A stretch of DNA of 64,000 nt, from contig JAIPDI010000029.1 of NCBI GenBank assembly GCA_021737785.1, forward strand, positions 1 to 64,000. The letters run 5' to 3'. The notes under the pieces are model-generated. The model was given only the letters and a program-made list of their open reading frames with translations, did not search any database and was not told the DNA's origin. The position numbers and the translations under genes were made by a program. Below are positions 61,187-64,000 of the stretch, in pieces (the stretch's first letter is position 1; every line of letters starts with the position of its first letter). This DNA comes from Deltaproteobacteria bacterium. Lineage in GTDB: Bacteria; Desulfobacterota; DSM-4660; Desulfatiglandales; Desulfatiglandaceae.

Positions 61187-62402
61187 ACTCACATCCTTTT
61201 TTGCGGATAAATCGCTGCCAGCCCGGATCGACGAATGCATCGGCAATGGTAAAGATGTCCTTATCTCCCCGGCCCGACTGGTTGATCAGGATGATATCGT
61301 CTCTCGACAGATAAGGGGCCTCTTTGAAGGCCTGGGCAAAGGCATGGGACGACTCAAGGGCCGGTATCAGGCCCTCCTTTTTGATGGTGAGCGACATGGC
61401 GTCCAAAACCTCTGAATCGGTCACCGCCTCAAACCGGATTCGCCCTGTCTCCCGATGGGAGGCAAGGATCGGGGAGACGCCCACATAGTCCAGGCCTGCG
61501 GCCACGCTGTGGGTCTCTTTCATCTGTCCTTCACGGTCCTGGAGAAAATAGGTCTTATACCCCTGGGCCACACCCATGGATCCATCATTGGATGCAAGTC
61601 TGGCCGCATGTCTTCCTGTTTCCAGACCCTCTCCCGCGGCCTCAACCCCTACCAAGTCCACCGGATCATCCAGGAACCCGCTGAAGATCCCCAGGGCGTT
61701 GGAGCCGCCTCCCACGCAGGCATACACACGAGACGGCATCTTGCCTTCGAGTGTTAACATCCGGTCCCGGGCCTCCTTGCCGATGATGGACTGAAAATAG
61801 GCGACCATCTCCGGGAACGGGTGGGGACCGCAGGCGGTGCCCAGTACATAGTGGGTATCCTCCATATGGGCAGCCCAGTCCCGAAAGGCCTGGTTTATGG
61901 CGTCCTTGAGTATCCGCGTCCCGTCTTTCACCGGGATGACCTCAGCACCCAGACGCTCCATCCAGAAGACATTGGGCCTCTGCCGTTCCACGTCCACCTC
62001 TCCCATATAGATGGTGCACCCGAACCCGAATCGGGCGGCCATGGTAGCCGTTGCCACGCCGTGCTGGCCCGCGCCGGTCTCCGCCACAACGCGGCTCTTT
62101 CCCATGCGCCTGACCAGGAGACCCTGGCCCATGACGTTGTTTATCTTGTGCGCCCCGGTATGATTCAGATCTTCCCTCTTGACATAGATGCGCGGCCCTT
62201 TGAAATGTCTTGTCAGGTTTCCGGCAAAGGTAAGGGGCGTGGGCCTGCAAGAGTAGGCGGACATCATATCCGAGTATTCCTCCCAGAAGGAGGCATCCCC
62301 CCTGGCCTTTTCGAATGCATCCTCAAGCGCATCGAAGGTGGCCGTGAGTATCTCGGGAATGAAGGCGCCCCCGAATTCTCCGTAGTATCCTCTCCTATTC
62401 AT
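61176..62402 (-). CDS. trpB: Tryptophan synthase beta chain
   Basis: 408 residues. The PLP lysine is in DLNHTGAHKINNVMGQ (KRED upstream), with AETGAGQHGVATA, and the phosphate loop GGGSNALG. It condenses indole with serine. It overlaps trpF by 8 bases and trpA by 11, forming a tightly packed operon. The standard TrpB1-type length and motifs are present. Confidence 0.97.
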   Translation of the reverse strand: MNRRGYYGEFGGAFIPEILTATFDALEDAFEKARGDASFWEEYSDMMSAYSCRPTPLTFAGNLTRHFKGPRIYVKREDLNHTGAHKINNVMGQGLLVRRMGKSRVVAETGAGQHGVATATMAARFGFGCTIYMGEVDVERQRPNVFWMERLGAEVIPVKDGTRILKDAINQAFRDWAAHMEDTHYVLGTACGPHPFPEMVAYFQSIIGKEARDRMLTLEGKMPSRVYACVGGGSNALGIFSGFLDDPVDLVGVEAAGEGLETGRHAARLASNDGSMGVAQGYKTYFLQDREGQMKETHSVAAGLDYVGVSPILASHRETGRIRFEAVTDSEVLDAMSLTIKKEGLIPALESSHAFAQAFKEAPYLSRDDIILINQSGRGDKDIFTIADAFVDPGWQRFIRKKGCEYGT

Positions 62403-63036
62403 TTAAATTCCTTCCCTTGTCCACATCTCTGATCCTTTTCATAAATTTTTCCATAAGCACGGGGTCCTTTTTCCCCGGCCGCTCTTCAATGCCGCTGTTC
62501 ACATCCACTGCAAAGGGCTTCACCTTTTTGATGGCATCCCCGATATTGGAGGGGTTGAGTCCCCCTGACAAGATGACCGGGATTCCCAACCCCTTGGCTG
62601 TCACGGCAATTGTCCAGTCAAAGAGTTGTCCGGTCCCCCCGGCCCTTTCAGGGGAAAAGGCGTCCAGCAGCATGGCCCTGATCCTTCCCTGGTATTGCCG
62701 CATCAATGAAAGCACGGACCCGTCCCTGACCCGGAAGGCCTTTACAGTGCAGGGCATAAACTCCCCGCACGCCTCCGGGGATTCCTCACCGTGAAACTGG
62801 ACCAGGTCAATGCCGCAGAATTCTATGATCTGCCTCACCACATAGGGCCGTTCGTCCACAAAGACCCCGACGGTCTTCACAAAGGGGGGAACGTTGTTGA
62901 TAATCTCCCGCGCCTCTTCCGGCCGGATCCTTCTGGGGCTGGGGGCAAAGATAAGGCCGATGGCATCCGCCCCTGATCGAATCGCCATTTGTGCATCTTC
63001 AAGGGAGGTAATACCGCACACCTTAACCCGTGCCAT
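62395..63036 (-). CDS. trpF: Phosphoribosylanthranilate isomerase
   Basis: 213 residues from ATG 63036 (GGAAGGGG just upstream). The TIM-barrel motifs are KVCGITSLEDAQ (catalytic Cys), VGVFVDERPY, VQFHGEESPE, LLDAFS, SGGLNPSNI and VDVNSGIEERPGKKD. It converts PRA to CdRP. It overlaps trpC by 14 bases. Confidence 0.95.
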   Translation of the reverse strand: MARVKVCGITSLEDAQMAIRSGADAIGLIFAPSPRRIRPEEAREIINNVPPFVKTVGVFVDERPYVVRQIIEFCGIDLVQFHGEESPEACGEFMPCTVKAFRVRDGSVLSLMRQYQGRIRAMLLDAFSPERAGGTGQLFDWTIAVTAKGLGIPVILSGGLNPSNIGDAIKKVKPFAVDVNSGIEERPGKKDPVLMEKFMKRIRDVDKGRNLNE

Positions 63037-63817
63037 TGCCCCTTCCCGCATCCGCCAGTTCCCTGGTTTTGGCCCCCATGTCACGGGCCTTCATCAGCGA
63101 GGTCCCCACCAGGACCGCATGGATATTGCTTTGTCTCAGTCTGCGGATCTCCTCATGGTTTGAGACGCCGCTCTCGCTGACGCGGATACACCCATCCGGG
63201 ATGAGGGGGGCCAGATCAAGGGTCGTATGGATATCCACCGCAAATGTGGTCAAGTCACGGTTGTTGATCCCGATGATGTCCGCCCCGCACGCGATCGCGC
63301 TCTCCAATTCATCTCTGTTATGGACCTCGGTCAGACAGGCCATTCCCGATCCCCGGGCCATGGTCAGCAGCTCCTTCAAACGGTTGCGCGAAAGGATCCC
63401 GGCAATCAGGAGTATGGCATCAGCGCCGAAGCGGATGGACTCCTCCACCTGGATGGGATCCATGATAAAGTCCTTGCGCAGCACCGGGAGGGAGATGGCA
63501 CGCCGGACGCGGGGCAGATACCTGATGTCTCCGTGGAAAAACCGCCTGTCCGTGAGGAGGGAGACGGCCCCGGCCCCGGCCCCCTCGTAGATCCGGGCGA
63601 TTTGAACCGGATCGCCGTCTTTAAGGAGTATTCCCGCGGACGGAGAGGCGAACTTGATCTCAGCGATCACGGTAATCCGATCCTCCCCGAAGAGAGCGCC
63701 TCTGAAATCGCGAACAGGGGGGACGTCTTCATCCATTTTGGTTGACACCCCTTTTTCCTTCAGGTCTTCCACTTCCTTGCGTTTTTGGGCCAGTATCCCG
63801 GCCAATCGCGGATTCAT
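63023..63817 (-). CDS. trpC: Indole-3-glycerol phosphate synthase
   Basis: 264 residues. Motifs: VIAEIKFASPSAG (catalytic Lys), LTDRRFFHG, PVLRKDFIMDPIQV, GADAILLIAGIL, EVHNRDELE, GINNRDL and SESGVSNHEE, as in IGPS. It closes the indole ring from CdRP. It is not fused to trpF here, although the genes overlap. Confidence 0.96.
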   Translation of the reverse strand: MNPRLAGILAQKRKEVEDLKEKGVSTKMDEDVPPVRDFRGALFGEDRITVIAEIKFASPSAGILLKDGDPVQIARIYEGAGAGAVSLLTDRRFFHGDIRYLPRVRRAISLPVLRKDFIMDPIQVEESIRFGADAILLIAGILSRNRLKELLTMARGSGMACLTEVHNRDELESAIACGADIIGINNRDLTTFAVDIHTTLDLAPLIPDGCIRVSESGVSNHEEIRRLRQSNIHAVLVGTSLMKARDMGAKTRELADAGRGNGTG

Positions 63818-63827
63818 AGGGTCACCC

Positions 63828-64000
63828 TCAAAGATCGTTCAGGACAAAGTTCCTGCATCCCTGGGTGAAATCCACGAGGGAATGGAGTTTTTCCCTGGCC
63901 CGGCCTGAATCAATGGAATCTTTTGCCCTTTCAATACCTCCTTTGAAGTCGCGATCAAGACCTGTTGCCACAAATGCGGCCGCGGCATTGAGGACGACCA
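63828..64000 (-). CDS. trpD: Anthranilate phosphoribosyltransferase (5' part beyond window)
   Basis: The last 56 codons of a gene entering from the right edge. VVLNAAAAFVATG is the hallmark C-terminal block of TrpD (LNAAAxL), followed by GIERAKDSIDSGRAREKL. TrpD transfers anthranilate to PRPP. It lies 10 bases before trpC, in the same operon. Confidence 0.9.
   Translation of the reverse strand, partial: VVLNAAAAFVATGLDRDFKGGIERAKDSIDSGRAREKLHSLVDFTQGCRNFVLNDL

Overview
The window looks like a chromosomal piece from a strictly anaerobic deltaproteobacterium (Desulfobacterota). This is inferred from several things seen together: NtrC-type regulators with a -24/-12 promoter, a 2-hydroxyacyl-CoA dehydratase with its BadF-type activator, an Fe-S old-yellow-enzyme reductase beside a DUF1638 protein, an Hsp70-Hsp70-DUF2760 operon, and many intergenic low-complexity repeat arrays. 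No rRNA, tRNA, CRISPR array or transposase gene was seen.

Positions 1-29,508 form one long minus-strand gas vesicle island. It holds two near-identical gvpA genes behind a sigma-54 promoter, gvpN, gvpO, gvpG, gvpK, four GvpF/L proteins, a GvpC-like repeat protein and a shorter relative, and GvpH/Hsp20-like proteins. Two further GvpA-family proteins carry zinc ribbons, one of them also a PH-like domain. The island is unusually rich in protein-quality-control parts: an Hsp70 (DnaK), a GvpF/L fused to a J-domain, two proteins with six DnaJ-type CxxCxGxG motifs but no J-domain, and a CDC48-type double AAA ATPase. Two-component genes sit at both ends and in the middle: an HD-GYP regulator and a kinase at the left, a kinase/regulator pair coupled to dnaK, and a multi-PAS kinase with an NtrC-type regulator just upstream of gvpA. 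A plausible reading is sensing, then sigma-54 activation of gvpA and probably the following genes, then chaperone-assisted delivery and assembly of the very hydrophobic GvpA shell protein.

Many of the gaps between island genes are filled with arrays of AATGAC units separated by very short palindromes with GAA or GCA triloops, mixed with other simple repeats. These arrays run into coding regions and supply start codons, stop codons, C-terminal tails and one internal linker.

Right of the island lie a 3'-truncated purE remnant, a lone receiver protein, a two-Hsp70 plus DUF2760 operon (31.1-36.7 kb), an HU-family gene, a three-gene 2-hydroxyacyl-CoA dehydratase set (38.6-42.1 kb), and a plus-strand run with an acyltransferase, an M20 hydrolase, a metallo-beta-lactamase-fold hydrolase, CobU, a VanZ-like protein and a double CDP-alcohol phosphatidyltransferase (42.4-48.0 kb). 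From 48 to 56 kb two PAS-type sigma-54 activators flank an Fe-S flavin reductase, a DUF1638 protein and thioredoxin, followed by a TrmB-like methyltransferase and a DUF3467 protein. The right end has an MFS transporter, an SCP2-domain membrane protein, a class A beta-lactamase-like hydrolase and a tryptophan operon (trpD-C-F-B-A on the minus strand, trpD cut by the window edge).
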